Of a stretch of 22,204 nucleotides of DNA, positions 7,655 to 15,539 are shown piece after piece. The first letter of the stretch is position 1; every line of letters starts with the position of its first letter. The position numbers and the translations under genes are program-made. Origin of the DNA: Tritrichomonas foetus (taxonomy: Eukaryota; Parabasalia; Tritrichomonadida; Tritrichomonadidae); the NCBI GenBank assembly GCA_001839685.1, contig MLAK01001298.1, positions 1-22,204 on the forward strand, given 5' to 3'. Under the pieces are notes generated by a model, which was given only the letters and a program-made list of their open reading frames with translations, was not told the origin of the DNA and searched no databases.

Positions 7655-9205
7655 TTATTTCTTTGGAGGCGGTTGCACTGCGAAATAATCCATAAGAGAT
7701 TTTTGTAAAATATGCGGGTTTTCGGATTTCTCTGGTTTCTTTAGTTTTAGTTTTGGGGTTGCCTCCAAGTGTTGTTGTGACTTTTGTTTTGGACTTTGTT
7801 GTTGATTTTCCTGTTGATCTTGATGTGAGCTTGGAGAATTAGAGATATGAGTCAAATGTTGAGAAACTAAGTGTAAAAGTGGATTCTTCTTTTCAATTTG
7901 ATTCACACTCGAATTTTCTTCCCCATGAACATCATTTTCATTGTGAGTTGTGTCATTTATGCAATTTTGTGGAATGCTTTGGTTCACACTATTAACATTT
8001 GGCTTTTGATTTATGTCTATGAATGATTCATTACTATCATGTGTAGAGTCATGAATATCATGTGTAGAGTCATGAATATCATGTGTAGAGTTATTACTAT
8101 CTTGTGTCGAGTCTTTTATGTCTTTATCATCTTCGAAATCCTGTAAACATATCGGTTCTAGCTCAATTTCTGTCATGAGAACATTTATCGGTTCAATTTC
8201 TCCTATTACAAACTTCTCAATATCTTCAGGATTTGGGAAAGTTGGAACAAGATAAATCAAATCATTAATATTTGAATTTTCATTTTGATGTGAATCATTG
8301 TCTTGGTGTAAATTTGAGTGAAATGAGGACAATTTTTCGATTGATTTAGTTTTAATATCATAAATACTTATAGTTCTAAAAATTTGTAATGCTTTATTTA
8401 ATCTTGCAGAATAATTGTTTGGAATTTCATACTGTCGTTTGAGTTCTAGATAAGTTAAAATTTCTTCTATGTTGTTTTTCTTTTTTCGCACAAGATCGAT
8501 TGATGAAATCAATCCAACAGGCGTAGAACGTTGGAAGTACTTATTTCCAGCTAAACAACAAGCAATAATAAATTGATTTTTCGATAATTTCAATTTTTTT
8601 ATGACATTTTCAAAATTAATTAAAATGACATTTTTTTGTTTATCAAAACATTGAAAAAGAATGTTTTTCGGAGCGAACATTAAAGTATCAATATGGTCTG
8701 CAAGAAAATAGTCAATATAGTTTATATTTGTGAAATGTGAAAGTTGAGCATCGGCTTCAGTCGGAGCAATATAGTATTCAATGTTGGCAGTTTTTAAATC
8801 AATAATCCATCTTTGTATCATATTGAAATTGATTGATAAAGAATTAATGTAATATGGAAAAGCGGCATTTTTAAAATCTTTTTCATCAAGTTGTAATGCA
8901 TGCTCATATTGTGAGTTCTTGAAATTTTTCTCTTTCTCAATTAAATGTGTTTTGAAAGGAGAAGTGCACCCATCAAAAACAATAACAGGAGTGATATTTT
9001 GATCAATTAATTGAGTTAATTGTTCAGAAAGTTCATTTAAAACAATTGAAAAATGATCAGAATTAATATCATGTGATTCTATTGGATGATGAAATCCAGC
9101 TCGATAAAGCCAATCATTTCCATTAATCCCTATGCGTGCATTTTTAATAGTAGAAATAGGAATAGTTTCAGTCACATCGATTATGATTGGTAAAAGATTT
9201 TTCAT
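7655..9205 (-). CDS. EXO1/FEN1-family protein with degenerate active site and C-terminal PIP box, 516 aa
   Basis: The N-terminal ~280 residues follow eukaryotic exonuclease 1: LLPIIIDVTETIP (4-16), VIVFDGCTSPFK (74-85), APTEADAQ (147-154), the LADHIDTLMFA region (168-178) and LAGNKYF (218-224). Against human EXO1, recalled from memory, D78, K85, E150, D152 and D173 are kept. The metal-binding D30, D171 and D225 are replaced by N28, H171 and K222, and the MGIQG amino terminus has become MKN. Loss of these acids should abolish or cripple two-metal nuclease activity. Residues about 360-490 are low-complexity and include a tandem STHDIHD repeat. The tail ends QKSLMDYF (501-508) followed by AVQPPPKK, a canonical QxxLxxYF PCNA-interacting box with a basic end. 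The ATG at 9205 is chosen over the upstream TTG because the alignment to the family's first residues starts there. A PCNA-bound structural or regulatory role is inferred; weak residual activity cannot be excluded. Confidence 0.78.
   Translation of the reverse strand: MKNLLPIIIDVTETIPISTIKNARIGINGNDWLYRAGFHHPIESHDINSDHFSIVLNELSEQLTQLIDQNITPVIVFDGCTSPFKTHLIEKEKNFKNSQYEHALQLDEKDFKNAAFPYYINSLSINFNMIQRWIIDLKTANIEYYIAPTEADAQLSHFTNINYIDYFLADHIDTLMFAPKNILFQCFDKQKNVILINFENVIKKLKLSKNQFIIACCLAGNKYFQRSTPVGLISSIDLVRKKKNNIEEILTYLELKRQYEIPNNYSARLNKALQIFRTISIYDIKTKSIEKLSSFHSNLHQDNDSHQNENSNINDLIYLVPTFPNPEDIEKFVIGEIEPINVLMTEIELEPICLQDFEDDKDIKDSTQDSNNSTHDIHDSTHDIHDSTHDSNESFIDINQKPNVNSVNQSIPQNCINDTTHNENDVHGEENSSVNQIEKKNPLLHLVSQHLTHISNSPSSHQDQQENQQQSPKQKSQQHLEATPKLKLKKPEKSENPHILQKSLMDYFAVQPPPKK
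8036..8090 (-). repeat. 21-bp in-frame tandem repeat inside the EXO1-like gene
   Basis: Two exact 21-bp units (8036-8056 and 8057-8077) are followed by 13 bases of a third (8078-8090). They encode the 7-residue unit STHDIHD on the - strand. Diverged copies flank the array (for example at 8091-8113), so it is a small coding minisatellite. Confidence 0.85.
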
Positions 9206-9453
9206 GATAAAAATATAAATTTGACCATTAATAGTCAAATTTAAGGTTAAATTTCGATGATTCTAATATATCATAAGTAAGCAAGAAATTTTATACAGAT
9301 CTCTGTTACAGTTTAAGGTTTCAAAATGACACCCGGTTTAAAATACTGGCTATGAAAGCACAACCCAGAATAAAGGGAGCACAAATATTCTCCCCTTATT
9401 CATAATTCATCATAAAAATATGTAGTCAATATTTGCATTTTTTTATAAGAAAC
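9206..9453. other. Upstream region of the EXO1-like gene
   Basis: This is 248 bases between the - strand ATG at 9205 and the transposable element. A slightly more GC-rich patch lies at about 9329-9400. No ORF, RNA gene or clear promoter motif is recognised. Confidence 0.45.
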
Positions 9454-9455
9454 TA

Positions 9456-9469
9456 CAGTCGTTTTCGAA
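9456..9469 (+). repeat. Left terminal inverted repeat of the MITE
   Basis: CAGTCGTTTTCGAA, preceded by TA; exact inverted copy at 10196-10209. Confidence 0.85.
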
Positions 9470-9800
9470 ATAGAATATTTCAGTTTTCGAAATAGAATTT
9501 CCTATCGGTTTTATTTTTCTAAATAAAATTTTTTTTTATCGAAATTGAATTATTTTGTTTCGAAATAGAATTTCATAAACCGAAAAATTTTTCAAAATAA
9601 AATAATTTTGTTTCGTTTTAAAGTTTCAAAAAATTGATCTTTTTCAATGAGTTTTCTCAAAAAGTTCCAAATGAATATGGGGTATATGGAGGTATATGGG
9701 TGTAGAGGATGTAGATTCTTCTTTAGGGTGATGGAAATCGACAGGGTTAATATAGAGCGGGGAAAATAAAACTAAAAAATTTGGCAAAATACGTGATATG

Positions 9801-9819
9801 TGATGTGAAAATCACATCA
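9801..9819. repeat. Perfect hairpin in the MITE interior
   Basis: TGATGTG, five-base loop AAAAT, CACATCA: a 7-bp perfect stem close to the centre of the element. Function unknown; it may be incidental. Confidence 0.5.
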
Positions 9820-10195
9820 AAATAACAATATTAATTGGGAAAATATTGATTTTATCTTAATTTTTAGTTAATTTATTTCTCCCCTTCACAAATTAGATAA
9901 TAAATAAGTTGTTGATTCATTTTGTTTCATATGAGAGTGTGGAAATTCTTGGGAAACTTATAAAAAAAAATTCTATTTCGAAACAAAAAAATTTTATTAT
10001 GAAACAAATTATGGTTGTTTTGTAAACTATTCAAATTTTAAAATTCTATTTCGAAAAAAAAATCGGTTAAGATTTTATTTCGAAAACATTGGAAAGCAAA
10101 TCGAAACATTTTGAAAGCTTTTCGAAAAATATTCTAGTTTCTTATATAAACCATTGAAATACTGAAATTCTATTTCGAAACACAAAGAAAACCAA

Positions 10196-10209
10196 TTCGA
10201 AAACGACTG
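10196..10209 (-). repeat. Right terminal inverted repeat of the MITE
   Basis: Reads CAGTCGTTTTCGAA on the - strand, followed by TA on the + strand. Confidence 0.85.
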
Positions 10210-10539
10210 TACATAGTCACTTTTTCAAAGTGAAACATTTAAGTTCCAAATTTTGGAAGACCCTTTGCCGTAAAAGAGATGTATATGAAATGAATTCTAT
10301 GCGGTAATTTTAATTAACGAATGTGAATGATTGAATAATAGAAATTGATAATAACTAGAATTATTTCAAGAAAAAGGCATTGATGTTGTTCACAAAACAG
10401 AAGAAACCATACCTTTATTATAAACACCCCTAATATATATCTTTTGAGAAAATTCTTGAAAAAGAATAGAAGAATTAGTTAACCAAAATTTAGATAACTG
10501 AATTATTTTCTTTACAATTTTCATGTAACATGTCAGCTT
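10210..10539. other. Region upstream of the TRAPPC13-like gene
   Basis: This is 330 bases of AT-rich DNA with no convincing ORF. ATGs at 10523 (followed at once by TAA) and 10530 (out of frame) precede the chosen start at 10540, so the transcript probably begins after 10530. TCA at 10533-10535 would give a leader of only about 5 nt. Confidence 0.4.
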
Positions 10540-11964
10540 ATGAATACTGGGAGAAGAAATTATTCCCCACAAGCCGCCATATCAAAGCTCGATCTCTGGA
10601 TTATTGAACCCCAAGGACTCAAATTTGGGTCCTGTACAGCCGATTACCAATTTGAGTCATTTGGTCAATCCCTTCACTTAAATCCACCACAAATTTCCTA
10701 TCGCCTTCTTCCAAAGCCGAATTGGTATTCTGGAATTCCCATATCAATGGTTGTTGTGGCCAACAATATGCGATTCCAGCCTATTTCCAATTCCACAATC
10801 GAAGTTTCTGTTTATTGCAATAACCGAATAATTTTCACCACCCAAAGTTCAACAATTCAATCAATAGATGGTCAAAATTCAATTTCTTTTCCATTTAGAT
10901 TTGTTCCCCCATCAACAACAAGCTTAAAACTGATTGTTACTTTTAATTATACTTTTGAGTCACAATTTCTGACAAATTCAATTCAAACCTTGATGCAGAT
11001 TTACCCAAGCATTGTTTGTAAATTAGAACAAAAAGAGGGATTTCTTGGCTATGAAATCGAAAACCAGTTTCCATTTCCAATTTCAAATGTCACAATTTCT
11101 TCTGGTTCTGAAAATGAACCAAAAAAGCTTGTCGCTGAAAAGTTGATAATTAGTGAGAAAGTTTTTGGGTTTATAAAGAAAACAACAACCTTTGAAATCA
11201 GATGGTCGTTACCATTTGCTAATGATTGTGTTCTGACATGTCCAGTTAAAAATAAAAATTCTGAAAGAAGAGACAAAGTGAAATTACAATTTCTCGAATT
11301 CCCTAAAATCGTGAAAACTCTTTCTCCTTTTGAAGTAAAAATAAAATTAATGAATAAAACATGTAATAAATTGAAAGGATCAATTCAAATAAATCATCAC
11401 TCAAATGAAAAAAATAAAGCATTAAATGAAAGTCAAAAATTTAAAAATAATAAAGCAAGTTTTAACATCCCGGTTTCTTTGTCAACACCAAATATAAATC
11501 CTAGTTTCATGTCAAAATCGCATTCAAACTCAAGTTTGAATAAAGGCCGAAATCGAACAAGAAATCGACTGCGATCTGAAACAAGCGAATCCAGCTTATC
11601 AAAAATGAAAAGAAATTTTTCTGAAGTTGATGAAGATATTTTTTCGAAAGGAATCATGATGTTTGATTGTGTTTCTTTGTTCTATGAACTTGATGGGAAT
11701 CAAGCAAAAGAATATAAAATGGAATTGATTTCAATGAAAGATGGAACACTTGAATTTCCCGAGTTTTTGATTGCTGTTAACAACTTCGATACTCAAACAG
11801 ATAAGCAGATAAACATGCAAAATAATCATGAAAATGATTCGCAAAATGATTCAGGAAGTGTTTTAAGTAGAGTTATTGAAAATGCTGTGAATTATGAAGA
11901 GAGTCAGGAATACCAGATTTTTAAGCCAAGTGAAGGAGTTATTTCCATAAGTAATGATTTTTGA
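10540..11964 (+). CDS. TRAPPC13-like (DUF974) trafficking protein, 474 aa
   Basis: The protein is predicted to be all-beta, with Ig-like segments. Compared with TRAPPC13 from memory, several segments run in the same order: KLDLWIIEPQ (16-25) with the N-terminal LALKVMRLTKP; RFVPPSTTSLKLIVTFNYT (120-138) with the HILVCAVSYTT strand; EIRWSLPF (219-226) with LDIVWKTNL; and KVKLQFLEFPKIVKTLSPFE (246-265) with the VRLSLEAIPDTVNLEEPF segment. TRAPPC13 belongs to the TRAPP complex of Golgi and autophagy membrane traffic in other eukaryotes. Residues about 286-372 are a Ser/Asn/Arg-rich insertion in the last domain, and the C-terminus from 415 is Asn/Asp/Gln-rich, as is common in this genome. No signal peptide or membrane segment is seen. 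The ATG at 10540 is the first in frame. The family call rests on remembered similarity and is moderate; another all-beta trafficking protein remains possible. Confidence 0.55.
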   Translation: MNTGRRNYSPQAAISKLDLWIIEPQGLKFGSCTADYQFESFGQSLHLNPPQISYRLLPKPNWYSGIPISMVVVANNMRFQPISNSTIEVSVYCNNRIIFTTQSSTIQSIDGQNSISFPFRFVPPSTTSLKLIVTFNYTFESQFLTNSIQTLMQIYPSIVCKLEQKEGFLGYEIENQFPFPISNVTISSGSENEPKKLVAEKLIISEKVFGFIKKTTTFEIRWSLPFANDCVLTCPVKNKNSERRDKVKLQFLEFPKIVKTLSPFEVKIKLMNKTCNKLKGSIQINHHSNEKNKALNESQKFKNNKASFNIPVSLSTPNINPSFMSKSHSNSSLNKGRNRTRNRLRSETSESSLSKMKRNFSEVDEDIFSKGIMMFDCVSLFYELDGNQAKEYKMELISMKDGTLEFPEFLIAVNNFDTQTDKQINMQNNHENDSQNDSGSVLSRVIENAVNYEESQEYQIFKPSEGVISISNDF

Positions 11965-12195
11965 TTATTTAAGAAACAATTTCGATTTTACATGAAGTTC
12001 AATACTTGAAACTTGAGTTATGTTGAATACTTAGTCCATATTGAAATGAGAACACCAATCAAAGGAAAAAAAGACATCATTTTATAATTCCTAAAACTTG
12101 TTATTTACCTCATTCTAAAATATTTTAATTGGTTATATGGTATTATTCCAAAAGAAAGAGCGATTACAATTCACAAATAAAAATATAGAAGTATA
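11965..12195. other. Intergenic region after the TRAPPC13-like gene
   Basis: AT-rich DNA containing the 3' flank of the + strand gene, with an AATAAA-like string at about 12175-12180. Nothing else is recognised. Confidence 0.4.
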
Positions 12196-12916
12196 TTATA
12201 AAATACATTTTACAAAATTATCAAGTTTTGAGTTGTATAATTCTCGTAATTTTTCAATTGGTGATTTTTTTATAATTGTATCATAATTGGTTTTATTCCC
12301 TTCATTAAAAATAAAACGAGAATCTTTGAATATTAGCTTTACTAATTCTATTTGGCTAGTATATAAAGCCCAAACGAGAATATCATTTACCAATACATCT
12401 CTTGTAGATAACATATTAACATAAAATGCCTGAAAACTTCTCATTCCTGATTAGAATAAAATTAGGTTTTAATTTACGTCATTTTTATTTTACGTCAATT
12501 TTTCTTGTTATGAAAAAGATTGTGAGTAAATCTATCCAATATCTTGATTTTAATCTCGGTTTTAAATTGTTAGTCAAGCTGATTTATCATTGCTACAATC
12601 AATTCTGTTTTATCAGGAAAGATTTCGAAAGAACTCATTAATAAGTTAATAAAAGTGGATTTTAAATCATCAGATGAAAGAATTTTTTTACTTGAGTAAT
12701 GAACTAAACAAGTTGATCTGAATTCAATTTCTCCAAAATATTTTGACATTCTATCAATTTATCCAAAAATATCTCGTATATTTCCAATTCATTGATGGGA
12801 TCTCCCAACATGATGAATAATCGTACAATAATTACTGAAGTTTTGCAACCGCTAGTATAGGTCAAATAAGGCCAAAAAAGACTGTCAGAGTTGTTCCATA
12901 GAATGATCTCACTCAA
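12196..12916 (-). pseudogene. Decayed ankyrin/DUF3447-like gene relic
   Basis: Three - strand coding fragments lie in gene order. 12704-12916 reads ...DPINELEIYEIFLDKLIE..., ending in TAG. A shifted frame from about 12716 to 12570 reads LVHYSSKKILSSDDLK then STFINLLMSSFEIFPDKTEL, ending in TAA, with a further stop at 12495-12497. 12196-12444 is an 82-codon piece with NDILVWALYTSQIELVKLIF, close to the helix-turn-helix pattern of an ankyrin repeat. The helical N-terminal part resembles the leader of trichomonad ankyrin/DUF3447 proteins as I remember them. The fragments are joined only by a frameshift and several stops, and the first lacks an ATG at its start, so this is called a relic. The family assignment is tentative; two unrelated short ORFs are the alternative. 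Confidence 0.45.
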
Positions 12917-12940
12917 TTTTTTTACTTTAATTGAATTAAT

Positions 12941-12962
12941 ATGTATATTAATGAATATACAT
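12941..12962. repeat. Perfect AT-rich hairpin
   Basis: ATGTATATT, four-base loop AATG, AATATACAT: a 9-bp perfect stem just upstream of the relic and about 280 bases before the beta-helix gene. It could be incidental in such AT-rich DNA. Confidence 0.5.
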
Positions 12963-13237
12963 CGATGTTATCAAAATAGTTATGACCATGATCGAGAATA
13001 ATTGACATTGACTAAGTAATATCGAGATCTAAAAAAACACACAAACACAATGCAAAAAATTGAATGTGTAAACAGTCAAGTATTAAATTTTCAATGAGTA
13101 TATGAAAAATGTCCGCACAGTTAGAAATGCAAAAAGTTATTGTCAGAGATTTTTTTCTGAAAAAACGACTTCCAGACAAAATTTGATCATATTTAGGTCA
13201 ATAATTAAATCCTCAAGGCCAAAAAAAGATTTAAATA
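12963..13237. promoter_or_regulatory. Upstream region of the beta-helix/RING gene
   Basis: Contains GCAAAAAGTTATTG at 13130-13143, a relaxed form of the recurring AAAAAGTT motif, about 100 bases upstream of the ATG, and TCAATAATT at about 13198. No ORF is seen. Confidence 0.3.
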
Positions 13238-15154
13238 ATGCAAGAGGTGAGCTTTGATGAAATTTCTCAGATTCTCTACAATGCCCCTTCTGCCGACCAT
13301 CACGAGGAAGAGGATTCTGGTTCTAACAGCTCGTATTCCTCTTCCTCACCACCCTCCGAAAACAAACAACAGCCCGAACAGTCCGTTGATCCTGTCGAAC
13401 TAAAAGTTATCCCATCCCAAGAGGAAAAAACGCCAGAAGAATTGAAAGAGCTTGTTGTCTCTATCAAAGCTCCAGTTGTCCTCAATTTTCCGCCCGATCA
13501 AACCTTTAAATGCCAAAAAATTTTAATCGAATATAATTCTTCAGTCACTTTACGGAATCTCAAATTCGAAGGTCTAATCGACATCAAAAACTCCTATGTG
13601 ACCTTTGAAAATTGCGAACTAAAGAACCCCGAAGAGCAGCATGCCGTTTACGCTATTGCGGCCACAATCACATTCACAAATTCGAAAGTTATCGGCTCGA
13701 AAACATGCGGAATACTCTTTGCAGATAATTCTATATTCACAGCGACTGCTTCCTCCTTCTTAAGCAATGAAGGAACTTCAATCGGAATGACAAAATTATG
13801 CGATTGCAGAATCGACCATTGCAATTTTGAAAATGGCGGATCAAACTTTATCTACTGCGAAAAAGATTCTAAGTTGCGAGTTTTGGATTCCACCTTCAAA
13901 AATAATTCTATGTCGTCAATAAATATTAATGACAATTCAAACGTTAAAATCAAAAGATGCACTTTCACTGAATTGCAAAGACCAGCAATAGCGATTTCTG
14001 ACAGCTTCTCAACACAAGTTAAAGACTGCACAATTTCTGAATGCCAGGATTCTTCATTAACGGTCTACCATTCAAATTTAGTTCTTATTAATACAACTAT
14101 TACAAACTCCAAAGGAAATTGTGTATTTTTAACAACTGGTAGCCATCTTGAAATTCGAGGAGGTTGTATGTCAAATTCCGACTATCCAGCGATTATTTTA
14201 ATCAATGGATCAGATGGAATCATTAATGATATTACAATTAGGGATACAAATGAATCAGGTATAGTTTTAAGATCAGATTCATCAATTCAATGCCAAAATG
14301 TGAACATATGTCGTGTTAAAAATGTCGGCGTTAAAATTTCAGATAGTCGTGATATTACTTTCAAATGTTGTTCTATCGCTAATTGTGAAACTGATTGTGT
14401 CAATGTTTGTGATGGATCTTCAATTGTATTCGATGACTGTGTACTTGGAAATGCTAAATATAATATCTTTTCTGTATATACTGGTTCAAACCTTACGATT
14501 AGAAATTCGAAGGTTTATGGACCACATCAAAGTGCTATTTATGCGCACCGTGGTGGTGATGCCCAATTAGAAAATGTTGCATTTGCGTCAACCAAAAAAT
14601 CATTGAAAATGGATAAATCGAATATATATGGTCCACTGTTAGTTTCACCACCTAAATCTTTTGTTCCCAAATCAGTCAGTTTATTTAGAATTGAAAGTAA
14701 GAGACCTGTTTTCGCCTCAAAGTGTTACATTGTTGATGAACCTGAAGGTTTCAATTTTATTGTCAATGATGACAATCTTAGTGCAATGTTTGATTGTGAA
14801 GTTTTGCATCCACCAAAATGTATAAAATGCCAAAAAGTTATCAATGACTTCAGACTTTCTACATGCGGACATTCTGTTTATTGTGAAGAATGTTGGAATG
14901 CCCTTGAAAACAAGCCAAAAGATTGTCCATTGTGTAGAACATTGATTACTTCTGCTGTTCCTCTTTATAATGAATCACCTGACCAAAGTACAACATGTGC
15001 AATTTGTTATGAAAATCCAGTAAATTCTTATTTAATACCTTGCGGACACACACTTTGTAAAAAGTGCTTCCTAAGATGCTTCCATACATCTGACCAATGC
15101 CCATTTTGCAGAGAACAAAATGTACAAGTTCGACGATTTGTCACATATGAATGA
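13238..15154 (+). CDS. Right-handed beta-helix protein with tandem C-terminal RING fingers, 638 aa
   Basis: Residues 1-70 are an acidic Ser/Glu/Pro-rich leader. Residues about 78-455 consist of many short repeats with the pectate-lyase-like parallel beta-helix pattern, alternating hydrophobic strand, Asn/Ser/Asp turn and small polar residues (for example VTFENCEL, IHDCTIS-like units such as VKDCTISEC, LVLINTTITN). Two complete C3HC4 RING fingers follow: C528, C531, C543, H545, C549, C552, C563, C566, and C587, C590, C602, H604, C607, C610, C621, C624. The second resembles IAP-type RINGs and lies almost at the C-terminus (ends VRRFVTYE). RING-HC domains are typically E3 ubiquitin ligases, so the helix is inferred to bind substrate or ligand, by analogy with beta-helix F-box proteins such as FBXO11. 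There is no signal peptide, which argues for an intracellular protein. It faces Rpt2 tail to tail. Confidence 0.85.
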   Translation: MQEVSFDEISQILYNAPSADHHEEEDSGSNSSYSSSSPPSENKQQPEQSVDPVELKVIPSQEEKTPEELKELVVSIKAPVVLNFPPDQTFKCQKILIEYNSSVTLRNLKFEGLIDIKNSYVTFENCELKNPEEQHAVYAIAATITFTNSKVIGSKTCGILFADNSIFTATASSFLSNEGTSIGMTKLCDCRIDHCNFENGGSNFIYCEKDSKLRVLDSTFKNNSMSSININDNSNVKIKRCTFTELQRPAIAISDSFSTQVKDCTISECQDSSLTVYHSNLVLINTTITNSKGNCVFLTTGSHLEIRGGCMSNSDYPAIILINGSDGIINDITIRDTNESGIVLRSDSSIQCQNVNICRVKNVGVKISDSRDITFKCCSIANCETDCVNVCDGSSIVFDDCVLGNAKYNIFSVYTGSNLTIRNSKVYGPHQSAIYAHRGGDAQLENVAFASTKKSLKMDKSNIYGPLLVSPPKSFVPKSVSLFRIESKRPVFASKCYIVDEPEGFNFIVNDDNLSAMFDCEVLHPPKCIKCQKVINDFRLSTCGHSVYCEECWNALENKPKDCPLCRTLITSAVPLYNESPDQSTTCAICYENPVNSYLIPCGHTLCKKCFLRCFHTSDQCPFCREQNVQVRRFVTYE

Positions 15155-15536
15155 AACTCCAAATGAAAACATTTTTCAATTCTCTGATTTTTTATTAATT
15201 CCGATAAAATTTCACATAACAAATGAAATTGTTTTTCTGTAAATAAGGACAGATTATTTCCCAAAAATAAAAACAGAATTGTAAATAGCAAAGGGGAAAT
15301 TTTGATCGGTGAATTGAAATTTCCGGAAGAAAATCAAATAAGTTTACTTGATTTAAAATGGAAGTGATGAGCATATTTAACACATTCCGCTTATTATTTC
15401 ATCAAAATGATGAAATATTATTTATAAATATTTATTGGCTTTACTTTTATATATTTATATATCATCGCATCAACAGATTAACATTTTCAAAAAATTAATA
15501 ATAATAAATCAATAAAAGAATGAATAAATAGTACTT
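15155..15536. other. Convergent intergenic spacer
   Basis: This is 382 AT-rich bases between the 3' ends of the beta-helix/RING gene and Rpt2. A TAAA about 50 bases after the + strand stop and AT-rich strings near 15410-15470 are the only notable features. Confidence 0.55.
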
Positions 15537-15539
15537 TTA
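15536..15539 (-). terminator. TAAA signal overlapping the Rpt2 stop
   Basis: The stop TAA (15539-15537) is the first three bases of TAAA on the - strand, the overlap known for trichomonad UAAA signals. Confidence 0.45.

Larger units (their letters stand above)
9456..10209. mobile_element. Non-autonomous TA-flanked DNA transposon (Tc1/mariner/pogo-type MITE), 754 bp
   Basis: The left end CAGTCGTTTTCGAA (9456-9469) is the exact reverse complement of the right end (10196-10209), giving 14-bp perfect terminal inverted repeats. Each end is bordered by TA (9454-9455 and 10210-10211), the target duplication of Tc1/mariner/pogo elements, and a CAGT start is typical of that superfamily. A second 17-bp inverted pair, TTTCGAAATAGAATTTC, lies at 9485-9501 and reverse-complemented at 10164-10180, about 15 bases in from each outer repeat. 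Further copies of the core occur at 9558-9574, 9969-9984 and 10041-10056 in orientations that mirror their side. The interior has no ORF long enough for a transposase, so mobility would depend on an enzyme encoded elsewhere. Confidence 0.8.

Noticed and set aside
8036..8113. Short direct repeats that could suggest a CRISPR-like array
   Set aside because: The units are directly adjacent, in frame and without spacers: a coding tandem repeat in a eukaryotic gene.
9329..9400. Slightly GC-richer patch that might be a small RNA gene
   Set aside because: No tRNA-like cloverleaf, snRNA motif or polymerase III signal could be seen; not supportable from sequence alone.
10262..10270. CCTTTGCCG, similar to the T. 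vaginalis M5 motif CCTTTAGCG
   Set aside because: It lies about 270 bases from the nearest ATG, whereas M5 overlaps the transcription start, and it differs at two of nine positions.
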